64,000 nucleotides of DNA, from contig QQUF01000040.1 of assembly GCA_008501735.1 (NCBI GenBank), forward strand, positions 124,001 through 188,000. The letters are read 5' to 3'. The notes below the pieces were generated by a model, which made no database searches, was not told where the DNA came from, and worked only from the letters and a program-made list of their open reading frames with translations. Both the position numbers and the translations under genes were made by a program. Each line of letters begins with the position of its first letter. Within the stretch, counting starts at the first letter, position 1. Of the stretch, positions 26,074 to 34,374 are shown in pieces. The DNA is from Calditrichota bacterium. Its GTDB lineage: Bacteria > CLD3.

Positions 26074-28131
26074 ATGGAATTAAGTGAAACCTGTAAATAT
26101 AAATTTACAGGTGAGCAAACAAAATGCTCTCAACCTAATTATCAAAATGAAAAATTTTGTATTTTTCATTTTGATAATGTGGAACAAAAAAAACAGGATT
26201 TTACTATTGCCTTTGAAAATTACATAATGAGGTGTGAAGAAAACGTATTTATGGAACGTTATGATTTCAGAGGCTTCGTTTTTCCTGAAATATCCTTCAA
26301 AGGAAAAGAATTTTATAAAATTGTTGATTTTAGCTCAAGTAAATTTGTTGAAAATACTTTTTTTGAAAAAAGTCAATTTAATGAGGCTGCGGTCTTTAGA
26401 GATTGTGTCTTTTCAAGATTTGCATGGTTTCATTTATGTAAATTTTATGGAAATGCTGTTTTCAATGGTTGTAAGTTCTCGGGTAATGTAGATTTTGGTG
26501 AAAGTATATTTTCATACTATGCTCATTTCTTTGATATTGAATTTTTGGGAAATAGTACTTTTTATAAATGTGCATTTAAAGGGATTGCCAATTTTTCACA
26601 AAGCAAATTCATTAACGATGTTGACTTTTCTCAAGCCACATTTTGGGGATACTCAAGTTTTAATAATGCCTGTTTCCTTAATCGTGTGGACTTTTTTCAG
26701 GCAAATTTCAATGAAGAAATAAAAATGAATGAATCTCATTTTACTTTCATGAAAAACCTGAAAGCATCAGGAATAAATTTTGAAAATTCAGTTCTTGAAT
26801 CCGCTCATCTTTGGAAAATTGATAAACTTGAGGATTACTCTTTCAAAAATTCCTTTTTACTTTCAATCAGCTTTGCAAACAAGAGATTTATAAACTGTAA
26901 TTTCACAGGTGCTTTATTCGATGCTGTTCACACAAGAGGCTGGCAACCTGATGATAAAACACTTAAAAATACAAAATACATTTACACAAATTATTCAAAA
27001 GATGAAGACGGAAACTTAACTGTTGACCCAGAAAGTCGTGTTCCTGCTGACGGAAATTTTGGCGAAGGAGAACACAAAGATTTTACAATTGCACACTACT
27101 TGAGAGAGCCAATAAAATGGAGTTTTGCTTTAAAACTTCCTTTGGAAATCAGAACAGGAATTACAAACTACATTCAGTTTTTCAAAGACTTTGTCCGAAT
27201 TACTTTAGGAGTTGAAGTTGAAATTAGGTCTAAAAAAGAAGGCGGAAGAATTAGAGTTGAATTTGAAGCAGAGAACGAAGATGACAAGAAAGTGCTTAAA
27301 GGTAGTTTTGTAGAATTTATGAGGAAAGTTTTTGAAGACACCGAAAATCTAAATCTTGAAATTCGAGGTGGAACTGCAAAAGTTGAAGAAATTGAAAAGC
27401 TACAATTCAAGATGGAAAACAATATCAAAAACTTACAAATGGAACTCAAACTTGAGAAATATTTAAATCTTAGTTTGAAAGAAGATAAAAGTGATTTTAA
27501 AGAACAAAACAAATTACTTGCTAGAGTAATTGAAAGCATTGAACAAAAGTCTTTACCTGAAAAAACTACTTCCGAAAAATGCGATGTTAACACTTTTGCA
27601 CTTTTCGCAGACTTAGCAGGTTTTTCAAAAGCAACGGCAGAAGACGAATCAATTCATAAAATCATTCAGGATTTTTTCCTAAAAGAAAGAGATGAAATTG
27701 AGCCAAAAGATGGAGTTGAAGAAGTCAAATCAAACGGTGATGACATTATCGCTTTTGGGCTTGACGGAATGAGTTTAGTTTGGGTTGCCGAAGATTTGAT
27801 AAATGATTTTCAAAAACTAAAAAGAGACTTTCAAGACTTTCCAATTAAAGGTTTTCGAGTTGTTCTTGGTTACGGAACTTGTACGAGACAAAAGGTCGGA
27901 GATAAAATTAGCTTTTCAGGAAATCCAATAATTGACACTGCTCGTGTTGACCAGCCAATGAAAAGATACATTCAAGAAAACAACGAAGATTTGAATCAAA
28001 TTTGGTGTACGGAAGATTTTAAAGATGAAATGACCCGAAGAGGTGAAAAAAGAATTTCTTTTGAGGAACTTCCTGAAATGGATTTAGCCAAAGGTTATGA
28101 AAAGAAATTTAAACTTTTTAGGGTGAAGTAA
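26074..28131 (+). CDS. Pentapeptide-repeat protein fused to a class III cyclase-like domain
   Basis: A 685-aa cytoplasmic protein. Domains in order: a small Cys/His knuckle (C7, C18, C29, H32); about 220 residues of F-centred pentapeptide repeats forming a predicted right-handed quadrilateral helix (residues about 60-290); a middle domain (about 335-430, around GVEVEIRSKKEGGRIRVEF); a coiled coil (about 434-490); and a C-terminal class III nucleotide-cyclase fold. There, D513-L-A-G-F-S and K552-S-N-G-D556 match the two metal aspartates and substrate lysine, and Arg624 the catalytic arginine. By eye alignment, the transition-state Asn is Ile620 and the purine-selecting Asp is Ser613. Product, if any, is uncertain. 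It follows ggt by 18 bp and is next to a RAYT transposase. Confidence 0.7.
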   Translation: MELSETCKYKFTGEQTKCSQPNYQNEKFCIFHFDNVEQKKQDFTIAFENYIMRCEENVFMERYDFRGFVFPEISFKGKEFYKIVDFSSSKFVENTFFEKSQFNEAAVFRDCVFSRFAWFHLCKFYGNAVFNGCKFSGNVDFGESIFSYYAHFFDIEFLGNSTFYKCAFKGIANFSQSKFINDVDFSQATFWGYSSFNNACFLNRVDFFQANFNEEIKMNESHFTFMKNLKASGINFENSVLESAHLWKIDKLEDYSFKNSFLLSISFANKRFINCNFTGALFDAVHTRGWQPDDKTLKNTKYIYTNYSKDEDGNLTVDPESRVPADGNFGEGEHKDFTIAHYLREPIKWSFALKLPLEIRTGITNYIQFFKDFVRITLGVEVEIRSKKEGGRIRVEFEAENEDDKKVLKGSFVEFMRKVFEDTENLNLEIRGGTAKVEEIEKLQFKMENNIKNLQMELKLEKYLNLSLKEDKSDFKEQNKLLARVIESIEQKSLPEKTTSEKCDVNTFALFADLAGFSKATAEDESIHKIIQDFFLKERDEIEPKDGVEEVKSNGDDIIAFGLDGMSLVWVAEDLINDFQKLKRDFQDFPIKGFRVVLGYGTCTRQKVGDKISFSGNPIIDTARVDQPMKRYIQENNEDLNQIWCTEDFKDEMTRRGEKRISFEELPEMDLAKGYEKKFKLFRVK

Positions 28132-28155
28132 ATTAAGTTTTGTTGTGCGTTTTTT

Positions 28156-28240
28156 GTGCGTTTTGCCCGCTAAAGCGTTCAACCCGCTGAGAGGAATGTT
28201 CGGATTTAGCGGGTCGAATGCGAATGCAGGCGAAACGCAC
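28156..28240. repeat. 85-bp structured repeat, copy A (REP-like, RAYT-associated)
   Basis: An 85-bp element of nested arms: outer GTGCGTTTTGCC/GGCGAAACGCAC (one wobble), an internal loop, then GCGTTC-a-ACCCGCT pairing with AGCGGGT-c-GAATGC. It is much more GC-rich than its surroundings. A nearly identical copy in the same orientation lies at 28905-28990 on the other side of the transposase gene. Confidence 0.85.
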
Positions 28241-28301
28241 CGCACTACACTCTCACTCTCTACGCACAGACCAAAATTATAAGTCATACAAACACAACAT
28301 T

Positions 28302-28856
28302 CTAAAGCCAATACTTTTGCTTTACCTCTTTAATCATATCTTGTGAGAATTGATAGAACTCCTCTTTTGAGTTTTGTGGAAAGTCTTTTAAAATTAATTC
28401 CATTTTTGGTAGAGTGCCGTTTCGGTAGCCTGTAAAATCTCTGAAACTACTGTAATGCCAATCCTCTTGCTTTTCTACAAAACCAGCTCTAACAGGATTT
28501 TGATGAATGTAAATGACTAAGGTTAAAAAATATTTTGAGTCTTGAACAAGTTTTGCTTTACTGTGTCTTTGAAATAAACTTCCTGTTCTTTTGTACTTTC
28601 TGTTGAAGACTTGTGCATAAGAACTTAAAACGTAACTAAATTGTCTGACTAACTCTTTTAAATTTTCAGTTTCAACTTTAATCAAAAAATGAAAGTGGTT
28701 TGGCATCAAACAGTAAGCAATTACTTCTAAATGTTCGTCCAAATGGTAGCGGAATTTTTTTAGAAAAAGTAGGTAGTCTTTAGAATCCTTAAAAATATTC
28801 TCAGAGTTGATTCCACGATTGTAAAGGTGGTAAAATTCTCCATTTAGTAAATTCAT
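28302..28856 (-). CDS. REP-associated tyrosine transposase (RAYT, TnpA_REP / Y1_Tnp)
   Basis: A 184-aa Y1 HUH nuclease of the RAYT group. It opens GEFYHLYNRGINSENIF, carries the HUH motif in MPNHFHFLIKV, and has the catalytic tyrosine in the YIHQNPVRAGFV segment; RTGSLFQRHSKAKLV is also typical. RAYTs cut and copy single-stranded REP hairpins, and are usually immobile single-copy genes flanked by their REP targets. Here two copies of an 85-bp structured repeat lie 61 bp downstream and 48 bp upstream of the gene. All catalytic residues look intact. Confidence 0.93.
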   Translation of the reverse strand: MNLLNGEFYHLYNRGINSENIFKDSKDYLLFLKKFRYHLDEHLEVIAYCLMPNHFHFLIKVETENLKELVRQFSYVLSSYAQVFNRKYKRTGSLFQRHSKAKLVQDSKYFLTLVIYIHQNPVRAGFVEKQEDWHYSSFRDFTGYRNGTLPKMELILKDFPQNSKEEFYQFSQDMIKEVKQKYWL

Positions 28857-28904
28857 TTTTTGTCCTTAAATTTATTTGAGAAAGTTGTGCATTCTATTCT
28901 TTCT

Positions 28905-28990
28905 GTGCGTTTTGCCCGCTGAAGCGTTCAACCCGCTGTAAATAATGTTCGGATTTAGCGGGTCGAATGCGAATGCAGGCGAAACGCAAC
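28905..28990. repeat. Structured repeat, copy B (upstream of RAYT)
   Basis: The same nested hairpin as copy A and in the same direction, differing by a handful of bases, mostly in the loop (CTGTAAATAATG against CTGAGAGGAATG) and at the right end. The stem-forming segments are conserved. It sits between the RAYT start codon and the plus-strand yfhO-like gene. Confidence 0.85.
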
Positions 28991-29078
28991 AGACTCAATC
29001 TAATCTTTTGTTTTTGAAAAACAAATTTCCTAACTTAATCGCCACTTAAAACTTACATCAAAAAATAGGTCTTTAAAA

Positions 29079-31415
29079 ATGTTGGAAAAACGTCCTGTTC
29101 TGCTTGCTTCAATAATTTTAGCCGTTCTTGTAGCGGTAATTTTTTACGCTCCGATTTTTCAAGGGAAAGTCTTTGTCTCAGGAGATTCTCTTGCTCCTGC
29201 TGCAGCCGTAAAACCACTCGCAAAACATTTTTGGGAAACTTTTGAGTATCCGACTTGGAGTCCTTACATTTTTGGAGGAATGCCTTCTGTCGGTTCCGTG
29301 ATGTACACTCCTTTTGGTTATTTCCCTTACATTCCTTTCGAACTTTTGAACCAAGTTATTGACGTAAATTTCCTACTGATTCACATTTTACATTTTCTTG
29401 CAACAGGGATTTTTATGTTCATCTTCTGCCGAAGTAAAGACCTTGACTTTTTTCCTTCACTTTTTGGAGCGATTGCGTGGACTTTTGCACCGTTTTTAAT
29501 TGTGATGGAAACAGTTGGTCACGGCTCGCAACTTATGACAACTGCCTACATTCCGATAGTTTTTTGGGCGATTGACAAACTTTTTGAAAAACAGAATTTT
29601 TACTACCTTGCTCTCAGTAGCCTTTTGGTTGGAATGCAGTTTCAACGTTCGCACCCACAGATTTCTTATTACACTTTGCTTCTTGTCGGGCTTTATTTTT
29701 TATTCAAAGTCGTTTACAACTTTAAGGACAAAGCAGAGCCTGTTGAGTCAGCAAAAATTCTCGGATTTCTTGCTGGTGCAGTTGCGATTGGACTTGGACT
29801 TGCAGCGATGATTTACTTACCAATTCACGAATACACACCTTACTCAATTCGCGGAATTTCAGATGGAAGTGGAGGTTCTGGAGGAGCAGGTTTTGAATAC
29901 GCAACTCAATGGTCTTTGCACCCAAAAGAAATGATTACGTTTCTGGTTCCTTCATTTTTCGGATTTGGAGGGCAAACCTATTGGGGTTTTATGCCTTTCA
30001 CCGATTATCCGAATTACGTCGGAATTGGAACAGTTCTTCTTGCAATTTTTACACTTGTTTACAAACGTGAAAGAATTACAGTTTTCTTTTGGACAGTTGT
30101 GATTTTGGCTTTTGTAATTTCTTGGGGAAAAGAGGCACCGATTCTTTACAAACCGCTCTACGACATTCTTCCTTACTTCAATAAGTTCAGAGTTCCTTCA
30201 ATGATTATGGTTTTGGTTCAGTTCGGGCTAACATTTTTGGCTGCGAAAGGAATTCAGAACATTTTTGAAATTGCAAAACTTAAAGAAAATGACAAAGCCT
30301 TGGCAGATTTGACTAAAAAATTTATGTACGTTGGTGGCGGACTTTTGGCAGTTTTTGTAATAATTTTGGTTTCTCAAAGTGAGATTACAGATTCTTACAA
30401 CATTTACAATTCGACAAAAGGAATCCCACAGCAATATTACAAACAGGTAAACTCTCAAAGATGGGATTTGCTTTCAAATGATTTGACACTTGGTTTTGTG
30501 TTCCTAATTGCTTCATTCGGTTTAGGATTTGCAGCAATTAAAAAATCAATTTCACCAATGATTCTTGGAGTTGGGCTTTGTGTTGTTTTGGTGTTTGATG
30601 TTTTCAGACTTGGTTTTGATTTGCAAGACCCGAAACCTTCAAAAAGTATTGAAAATTACTTGAAACCTACTGCTGACGTGAATTTCCTCAAAAAAGACAA
30701 ATCTGCTTACAGAATTTTACCGCTTGGTCGTTCAATTCAGAATTCAAATGTTTGGGCTGCTCACGAAATCAGTACAATTCTCGGTTATCACCCTGCAAAA
30801 ATTGGTCGTTACCAAAAAGCACTCGACAAAATCACACTTCAAAACCGAAGTTTTTTGAATATGCTTAACGTGAAATATTTCGTTGTTGAAGGACAAAAAG
30901 GGCAGTTTCCTGGGACAAAGGAAGTTTTTTCGGCAGGCCAAAGAACTGTTTACGAAAACACTCTTGTAATGCCAAGAGCCTTTTTTGTGAAAAGTTTTGA
31001 GACAGTAAAAGAAGAAGGTGAGACTTTCAGAAAAATGTCGGTTTTCGACCCGAATCAATTGGCTTTTGTTGAAGGCGAGTTGAATTTGCAAATTTCACCA
31101 AATTTCAACGGGCAAGTAAAAAGTATCAAAACTTCACTTCACACTCTTGAAGTCGAAACAGAAAGTAATTCCGACGGGCTTTTGGTTTTGAGCGAAATTG
31201 GTTTTGAACCCGGTTGGAAAGCCTACATTGATGGAAATGAAACTGAAATTTTTCCTACAAATTATGTTTTACAAAGTGTCAAAGTTCCTGCTGGAAATCA
31301 CAAAGTTGAGTTGAGAATGGAATTGGATTCTTTTCAATACGGAAAAATGGCAACAATTTTTTGTGCATTGTTTTGCTTTGGAGCTTTAATTTTCTTTAGG
31401 AAACAACGTGAATAA
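29079..31415 (+). CDS. YfhO-family polytopic membrane protein
   Basis: A 778-aa integral membrane protein with about a dozen hydrophobic helices and a C-terminal soluble beta domain (about 640-745) before a last helix (KMATIFCALFCFGALIFF). The opening VFVSGDSLAPAAAVKPLAKHFWETFEYPTWSPYIFGGMPSV is typical of YfhO-like proteins of FCB bacteria, which resemble GT-C glycosyltransferases and are implicated in lipoteichoic-acid or surface glycan glycosylation in Firmicutes. Substrate here unknown. Its stop overlaps the GTG start of the histidine kinase by 8 bp, indicating translational coupling. Confidence 0.85.
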   Translation: MLEKRPVLLASIILAVLVAVIFYAPIFQGKVFVSGDSLAPAAAVKPLAKHFWETFEYPTWSPYIFGGMPSVGSVMYTPFGYFPYIPFELLNQVIDVNFLLIHILHFLATGIFMFIFCRSKDLDFFPSLFGAIAWTFAPFLIVMETVGHGSQLMTTAYIPIVFWAIDKLFEKQNFYYLALSSLLVGMQFQRSHPQISYYTLLLVGLYFLFKVVYNFKDKAEPVESAKILGFLAGAVAIGLGLAAMIYLPIHEYTPYSIRGISDGSGGSGGAGFEYATQWSLHPKEMITFLVPSFFGFGGQTYWGFMPFTDYPNYVGIGTVLLAIFTLVYKRERITVFFWTVVILAFVISWGKEAPILYKPLYDILPYFNKFRVPSMIMVLVQFGLTFLAAKGIQNIFEIAKLKENDKALADLTKKFMYVGGGLLAVFVIILVSQSEITDSYNIYNSTKGIPQQYYKQVNSQRWDLLSNDLTLGFVFLIASFGLGFAAIKKSISPMILGVGLCVVLVFDVFRLGFDLQDPKPSKSIENYLKPTADVNFLKKDKSAYRILPLGRSIQNSNVWAAHEISTILGYHPAKIGRYQKALDKITLQNRSFLNMLNVKYFVVEGQKGQFPGTKEVFSAGQRTVYENTLVMPRAFFVKSFETVKEEGETFRKMSVFDPNQLAFVEGELNLQISPNFNGQVKSIKTSLHTLEVETESNSDGLLVLSEIGFEPGWKAYIDGNETEIFPTNYVLQSVKVPAGNHKVELRMELDSFQYGKMATIFCALFCFGALIFFRKQRE

Positions 31416-32646
31416 AATTAGACAGCTTATTAATTTTTTTCATAATAAACTAAATGTTTACAAGTTTAAAACAAAGTTCAAGCTAATCTTAATAATAATT
31501 GGCGGAATCTTTTCGATTGGGCTTGTTTGGTACATTCAAACTTTAGTTGATAAACTTCGCCAAGAATCTCGTGAACTTGTAAATTTTTATGCTGAAACTT
31601 ACATCCTTGCTGCTACTCACGAATCAAGCGACAATTTGGATTTTATTTTTAATTCAATCATTCAGCGAATAAACTTCCCAATAATCTATTCAAACACTGA
31701 TAATGTGCCAAGTTACTGGAAAAATATTGAAATTCCACCAGAAGACATTACTCCCGAAAATGTTGCTTTGGTAAGTAAAATCATCGAAGAATTTGATGAG
31801 CTAAATGCACCGATTGCACTTTCTTACGGAGACGCAACTTTGGGCTATTTTCATTATGGGGATTCAGTTCTTATTGAAGATTTGGAGCGACTTCCGTTCA
31901 TTGCTTTGACAGGAGTTGTGGTTTACATTCTCGTTGGGTTTATTGGGTTTACGAATATTCGTCAATCGGAAAGACAATACCTTTGGGTTGGACTTGCAAA
32001 GGAAACTGCTCATCAAATTGGAACTCCACTTTCTTCACTTTTGGGTTGGCTCGAACTTCTTTCTACGAATGAAACGGACAAGGAAATTATCCAAATGTCC
32101 GTGAAAGAAATGGAAAATGATGTTAAAAGATTGAATTTGATTTCGCAAAGATTCTCGCAAATCGGCTCAGAGCCTGACTTAAAACCAACTCCAATTTGTC
32201 AAATTATTGAGGAAACAGTTGGTTACTTTCAGCGAAGAGTTCCGCAAACAGGAAAGTCAATTGTCGTTAGTTTTACCACAAAAATTTCGCCAACAGTGAA
32301 TTTGAACGCAGGACTTTTTCAATGGGTTTTGGAGAATTTAATCAAGAATGCTTTGGACGCAATCGAAGCTCAAAAAGGCTTTGTAAAAGTTGAACTTACC
32401 GAATCAGCAGAAGAAGAAAATTTCATAATTGACGTAATTGACAACGGAAAAGGAATTGAAGGAACTTTCAAAAATGAGGTTTTTAATCCAGGGTTTAGCA
32501 CAAAAAAAAGAGGTTGGGGTTTAGGACTTAGTCTTGCAAAACGAATTATAAACGAATACCACAACGGCAAACTCTTCGTTAAAGAGTCAAAACCCGGCAA
32601 AGGCACAACAATGAGAATTCTTTTAAACGTTAATAAAGAGGTTTAG
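31408..32646 (+). CDS. Membrane sensor histidine kinase
   Basis: A 412-aa kinase using a GTG start inside the end of the yfhO-like gene. Two membrane helices (about 24-44 and 166-188) bracket an extracytoplasmic sensor of about 120 residues. The dimerisation H-box is KETAHQIGTPLSSLLGW with phospho-acceptor His202, and the ATPase domain has N (NLIKNALDAI), G1 (DVIDNGKGI) and G2 (GWGLGLSLAKRI) boxes. No response regulator is adjacent, so it is an orphan. Coupling to the YfhO protein suggests envelope or glycan sensing. A 19-bp inverted repeat overlaps its stop codon. Confidence 0.92.
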   Translation: MNKIRQLINFFHNKLNVYKFKTKFKLILIIIGGIFSIGLVWYIQTLVDKLRQESRELVNFYAETYILAATHESSDNLDFIFNSIIQRINFPIIYSNTDNVPSYWKNIEIPPEDITPENVALVSKIIEEFDELNAPIALSYGDATLGYFHYGDSVLIEDLERLPFIALTGVVVYILVGFIGFTNIRQSERQYLWVGLAKETAHQIGTPLSSLLGWLELLSTNETDKEIIQMSVKEMENDVKRLNLISQRFSQIGSEPDLKPTPICQIIEETVGYFQRRVPQTGKSIVVSFTTKISPTVNLNAGLFQWVLENLIKNALDAIEAQKGFVKVELTESAEEENFIIDVIDNGKGIEGTFKNEVFNPGFSTKKRGWGLGLSLAKRIINEYHNGKLFVKESKPGKGTTMRILLNVNKEV

Positions 32647-32685
32647 TCATAAAATAAAATTTTACCATTTTATTTTATGACTAAA
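32642..32685. repeat. Perfect 19-bp inverted repeat overlapping a stop codon
   Basis: Arms 32642-32660 and 32667-32685 are exact reverse complements around the 6-nt loop TTTACC; the left arm includes the TAG of the histidine kinase gene and the right arm ends 10 bp before the next ATG. It is very AT-rich and no U-run follows, so a weak terminator, mRNA-processing hairpin or operator are all possible. Confidence 0.6.
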
Positions 32686-32695
32686 AGGAAAAACA

Positions 32696-33808
32696 ATGTT
32701 CAATAAAATTTTTTTATTTCTTTTTGTTACTCTCATTTCCTGTAATGAGCTTACAACTGGTTCAACTGTAAAAATTTACAAAGAAGGGGATAATCTTGAT
32801 GTAACAATTTATTCATCTGAACAACCCAAGAAACTCTCAGATTATAATCAATTTGCATCTATGGTTGTTGGTGACGGAATTGCTATTATTAAACCTGACA
32901 CTGTTCCTAAATTGATTAAAATAATTCACCCTTATCCAGATTTAATTTACAACTTAGCAAGAATAGACAAAAACGGATATATTTGGCTTGTAGCATCTGA
33001 CTACGATTTATCCATAAATGATTACATTTATGTAATTGATCCTCATTCGGAAACCATTTACAAATCAATTAAAGTTCCAAGCGATTTAAGAGGTCCTGAT
33101 GCAATCGCCTTCGGAGAAGATAAGGCATACTTTGTTGGAATTGGTTCTGGAAGGAGTATTGGGTTAGGTTCTATTGACAGAACGAATTTTTCCGTTGAAA
33201 ATCTTGCAAAAATTGATAGTATTGGGTCTGCTATTCCTCCAGGATTAGAACTATTTAACGGTAGATTATACTACTTTGGTATTTGGACAAGCCAAACTGA
33301 TGACAGAAAGATTTTGCAATTTGATACTGAAAAAAATCAATTAGTTAAAACTGCACCATATTCAGGACATTACACATTTGATGATAATTACTTATATACG
33401 AATGGGTATTTTATTATTGGTGATACTACGTTACCAAAATTGTACAAAATAAATATTAACGAATTATCAGTTGAACAAGAAATCTCTTTTGGTGATAAAT
33501 CGTATATAACTTGTAATGAAGAATTCATCTATTCTGCCAATAGGAGAAATCCAATAGTTGATGTATACAACAAATTAGATCTAAAGAAAATTAAAACCAT
33601 TGATTTTTCAAATCAAATTAAAATTCAAGGAAATTACTTTAATTCCAATTTTGGATTTATTTCAAAGGATCTACTTATGGTAAACCAATCCTCTTTTTAT
33701 AATGTAAGAACAAATGAATTTATGGATAGCGTATTCCCATTAAGTTATCCTATTGCAGAAAGCTTAGTGCTTGCAGAAGGTTTGGAATTAAAAAGTTTTT
33801 CAGAATAA
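32696..33808 (+). CDS. Lipoprotein with predicted beta-propeller
   Basis: A 370-aa lipoprotein: a short signal ends in the lipobox LISC (Cys16). The rest is a series of strands with repeating hydrophobic/aspartate patterns (NGYIWLVASDYDL; DYIYVIDPHSETIYKSI; RKILQFDTEKNQLV; LPKLYKININELSVEQEI) that look like NHL- or YVTN-type propeller blades. No catalytic motif is visible. Probably a surface-facing binding protein. It is close to the preceding histidine kinase and separated from it by an inverted repeat; codon use appears somewhat more AT-rich than in its neighbours, as in the FN3/WD40 lipoprotein. Confidence 0.65.
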   Translation: MFNKIFLFLFVTLISCNELTTGSTVKIYKEGDNLDVTIYSSEQPKKLSDYNQFASMVVGDGIAIIKPDTVPKLIKIIHPYPDLIYNLARIDKNGYIWLVASDYDLSINDYIYVIDPHSETIYKSIKVPSDLRGPDAIAFGEDKAYFVGIGSGRSIGLGSIDRTNFSVENLAKIDSIGSAIPPGLELFNGRLYYFGIWTSQTDDRKILQFDTEKNQLVKTAPYSGHYTFDDNYLYTNGYFIIGDTTLPKLYKININELSVEQEISFGDKSYITCNEEFIYSANRRNPIVDVYNKLDLKKIKTIDFSNQIKIQGNYFNSNFGFISKDLLMVNQSSFYNVRTNEFMDSVFPLSYPIAESLVLAEGLELKSFSE

Positions 33809-33814
33809 CAATTA

Positions 33815-33847
33815 AAAAGCGTTGCTCCCAAAAGAAGTAATGCTTTT
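33815..33847. terminator. Convergent terminator hairpin
   Basis: 12-nt arms (33815-33826, 33836-33847) pairing with two G-U wobbles and flanked by A- and T-runs, between the plus-strand lipoprotein and the minus-strand L,D-transpeptidase. The right arm reaches the transpeptidase stop codon. Likely bidirectional. Confidence 0.7.
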
Positions 33848-34365
33848 CACTCATCGCAAATCGAAACTTCCGTTCCAACTTCCACCAAACAGTAAAGAAT
33901 CTTGGCATCTTCACAAGTCAATTTAATACAGCCGAGTGAAGGTTTGTGAAAGTTTTTTGTGGCGTGAATTTCGATACAACTTCCTGTTTTGCCTTCTGCG
34001 ATGTCTTTTACATTTGGGTAATCTAAACACAAAACTACTGCTTCCTCGCCTCCGTAAGAATCTCTCCAAAGTTCTTCGTCAGTTGTGCCAAACTCACGTG
34101 AAAATTCTGTGGTTTTTAGCTTAGGATTCCAAAGTGCAAATGAATTGCCTTCGGTGATTTTGTAAAGTTTCTTTGAAGGGTTGTCTTCTTGAAAAACTGA
34201 CGCTTTCCAAAGGATTTTATAATTTCCGACGGGAGTTTTTTTATCGCCTTCTTTGGTTTTACGAAGACCGTTTGCTCCGATTTTGATATGAAAAGAGTGG
34301 AGAATTTTATCTCCACTCAAAACTTCAAGAACTAATGATTTTCCTTTAACAAGAATCTTAATCAT
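33847..34365 (-). CDS. L,D-transpeptidase catalytic-domain protein (YkuD family)
   Basis: A 172-aa YkuD-domain protein. The catalytic motif is complete: IEIHATKNFHKPSLGCIKL supplies the conserved histidine and the S-x-G-C nucleophile. KKTPVGNYKIL and FALWNPK are typical earlier motifs. Such enzymes form 3-3 peptidoglycan crosslinks or attach lipoproteins. No signal peptide or lipobox is evident at the ATG used (MIKILVKGKSLVLEV), which is unusual for an enzyme acting in the periplasm. It follows the transporter gene by 9 bp and probably shares its transcript. Confidence 0.88.
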   Translation of the reverse strand: MIKILVKGKSLVLEVLSGDKILHSFHIKIGANGLRKTKEGDKKTPVGNYKILWKASVFQEDNPSKKLYKITEGNSFALWNPKLKTTEFSREFGTTDEELWRDSYGGEEAVVLCLDYPNVKDIAEGKTGSCIEIHATKNFHKPSLGCIKLTCEDAKILYCLVEVGTEVSICDE

Positions 34366-34374
34366 TAGAGAAAA

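Noticed and set aside
26074-28131. Complete Pycsar anti-phage system
   Set aside because: Pycsar pairs a cyclase with an adjacent TIR or membrane effector; the neighbours here are ggt and a transposase, and key cyclase residues differ.
28084-28311. 75-aa minus-strand ORF across repeat copy A
   Set aside because: It runs through the structured repeat and the end of the cyclase-like gene, with no ribosome site and no recognisable fold.
28141-28990. Insertion sequence with terminal inverted repeats around the transposase
   Set aside because: The flanking repeats are in the same direction and internally palindromic, there is no DDE transposase or target-site duplication, and the enzyme is of the RAYT type.
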